64,000 nucleotides of DNA from Hippopus hippopus (Eukaryota; Mollusca; Bivalvia; Cardiida; Cardiidae). Position numbers and translations under genes: made by a program. The DNA lies in the NCBI GenBank assembly GCA_946811185.2, contig OX328097.1, forward strand, positions 31,705,627-31,769,626. The letters run 5' to 3'. Shown here in pieces: positions 39,401 to 42,400 of this stretch; the stretch's first letter is position 1, and each line of letters starts with the position of its first letter. Below the pieces are notes generated by a model, which worked only from the letters and a program-made list of their open reading frames with translations, was not told where the DNA came from and ran no database searches.

Positions 39401-42400
39401 CCAGCTGTATGGAAAAGATTTTTGAAAAGGAGCTTTTGCTCATTTTAAGCAATTGCTCTTTTACTCACAATACTTTCCAAAAGTCTCAACAATTCATATA
39501 AATTGTACAATAGTGGGTTCTTTGTAAGGTATAACACAAGTTACTTATTCTGCATTTAGTTTATAATCTCAAATGCTTGATTGATTGAGTAGAATCTTTA
39601 TCTAGTAGTGATGAGTTGCTCTGTTATTGGTAGTTTTGGTACTTAGATAATTTAAAACATGAAAATTATTGCAATGTAATTTATACAAAAAATTGTGCAA
39701 TAATTAAAGTCTTAAACTCTTAAACAGGGGCAAAGCTAGCCCACTATTCAGGTGGATTCATTGTTGTTTGGTTATGACATCAGATTTGTAATAGAAAATT
39801 CAGGTTCAGTATCTGGTGGAAGCCCAAGTCTTCTGGAAGGGTAAGACTCGTTGGAGTCATGCTTTGTACTGGTGAAACCCAGGAAAAACATGAATATGTG
39901 AGCTGTCGCTTTCAAATGACAAGAATACTGTTGAAAGAGGTTAAAAAAAAAACATACACAATCAAAACAAACCATTTTTAGCATCATAATTATCATCATG
40001 TGGCATTACTTAGTTGGAAAATTTTAATATGTTTGCTTAACCCTTTACCACATGGCAAAATTTAAGACCTATCCAAATAGAAAGCATTTGCAGAAGACAA
40101 TTTCATAGTGGCTCAAATGACGCAACTTTTCTTTGATAGGGTAGAAAACTTTGTGGGAAAAGAAGAAAATGCTGGTTACCAGCATTTTCTCTTTTTCCCA
40201 CAATGTTTTCAAAAGGCCTCTTCTTCAGGGGCTTCAAAAGGCGTCATTGTGTGGTAAAGGGTTAATAAATATGGAAAGTTTCTGTAGATATATTTCTTGC
40301 ATGAGTAAATGCTAGGTGAAATTACCCTTTACCAAAGAATACTGTGCTTAAACAACTCTGCGAAAGACCGATTTGGAAATATTGTTGGGAAAAAAGAAAG
40401 TGCTCGCTACTAGCATTTTCTCCTTTTCCCACCTCCCACCGCTGACCATTGTTTCGACAATGATTATGTGGGAAAGCAGCCAGTGGCTTGGAAAGAAAAT
40501 TATGCGGAGTACTGGTAAAAGAGACTCCAGGAAGGCCTGGATAGGTGCATTGGCCGCTGCAATATAACTGAAATAATGTTGAAAACGACGTTAAACACCA
40601 TACAATCAATCAATCAATCAATCAATCCTTTTCCCACAATATTTTCTTACCCTTTCTAAAGCAAGTTCTATCATTTAAGCCACATTTAGTGGGTCATCTG
40701 CAATTCTTTCAGTTTGGACCAATAATTATTGTCTGGTAAAGGGTAAGGATTAATCTTAGGATTCCAAGACAGTGTGCAACTTCCTGTCTAGGGTATTTTA
40801 TTTGTTTACCCTATACCACACAAGGCCAAGTTTTAACAACCCTGAGGTAGAAGGCTTTTGAAAACATTGTGGGGAGTGGAGAAAATGCTGGTAGCCCGCA
40901 TTTTCTCCTTTTATGACCATGTTTTCTACCAGTTTTGAAAACAGTTCAGCTAAAATGAACAATTTCTCCTGCCACAATGTGTGGTTTTTTTTTAAGTGTA
41001 TTAAACTATGTTATCATTCATTTATGTTGATACTTCAAATTTTACTGAATTGTTTTAGATTGTGCTCGATGCAGTTTTGTGTATGGAGGTAATTAGTGAA
41101 AGGGTACCATGAGTAATAGCATTTTATTAACCCTTAACCACATAATCATGAGTGTTAACTACTCTGGGGAAGAAGGCTATAGAAAACATTGTTTGAAATG
41201 GAGCAAATGCTGGTAACCAGCATTTCTCCTTTTCTCACAATGTTTTTGCCCTTTCAATGACAAAGCCTATCATATAACTATGCCTAGTTTGTTGTCTGCA
41301 AATCCTTTCTAGTTTGACATGTTTAAAATTTTGACTTTTGTTGTAGAATTATACTAATTGTTTGTAAAACATAATAATACAGTATGGGAGGGAACCAGCA
41401 GTTTAGCTGGGTCAAAAGCCATAATTTTGACTGTTAAAATACAATGACTGTGACATTCTTTCATCTTATTTTTTACAGACATACCTCCTAGTTTTGAAAT
41501 GAGTGATGATGCAAGATCACCCTCACCACCAGGCCATGGGAGAAGCGTATCACCCAATGCTAAATATTCAGATGGTAAACCTGTGGAATCCATTCCAGAA
41601 GATGGTCATGTTCAAATTTCTCCCCAAAGAGAGGAAACGGTCAACAGAAATGATAGTTTTAAAGATCAGCATGTCAATAACAGAGGTGAGTTTATAGGTG
41701 AAAACAGTCTTAATATAGAATTCTGCATTCTCTTAGCTGTTACCACACAATCCTGTGTTTTAATAACCCTGAAGAATAAGAAGGCTTTTGAAAACATTTT
41801 AGGAAAAGATGAAAGTGCAGGTAACGCCTCTCTGGTTTCGCCTGTTCTAAAAGACAATAAACATCTATTGTGCTACTTTTATCTGTTGTCTGCAAACATT
41901 TTCATTTTGGACAGGTCTAAAATTTTATTAGGTGGTAAACAGGTAACTCGGAACTATAGACAACATTTGAATTATTTTCATATTGAAAGCAATCAAGTTT
42001 TGCTCAGTGATGAAATTTGTCCTGCAAAAAGGTAGAAAACATTGTATGATGGCTAGCATTATTACCTCCCTTTTACTCTTTACCAAATGACACAATCTTG
42101 GACTTTTCAAAATTGAAAGCATATGCAGATGACAAATTGAAGTAAACATTGTTTGTCTTCCTTTTTTCTGTAATGATTCCCAGCATATTCAACAAATTTT
42201 TCCTGTGCTTGCTACTTTTATGTACATTTTGCTGATGATTGATAGCAAATGTAACATACTATTTGATTGGTGCTTTTAAAACAGACTGCAGCTGGTCCAA
42301 TGATTATGTATATTTCTGTGATAACAAATTTTGTCTTGACAAGCCAAGGGTAAATAGAGCAACAGTTACTGGCTAGCAAAGATGCTGCACCTGAGGTTCA

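Larger units (their letters stand above)
27418..41478 (+). other. Intron 17 (14 kb), host of the cassette exon
   Basis: The largest intron, between the PH domain and the tail. Apart from the cassette exon at 30817 it holds repeats. The stretches 32140-34440 and 38165-39700 show little beyond AT-rich sequence and scraps, for example a decayed hairpin AATATTGTGGCCAAAGG ... TTTGCCACAATGTTATT at 32806-32870. Confidence 0.75.

Noticed and set aside
40600..40625. CRISPR-like or satellite array from repeated AATC units
   Set aside because: It is the short tetranucleotide tail of a SINE bounded by a target duplication.
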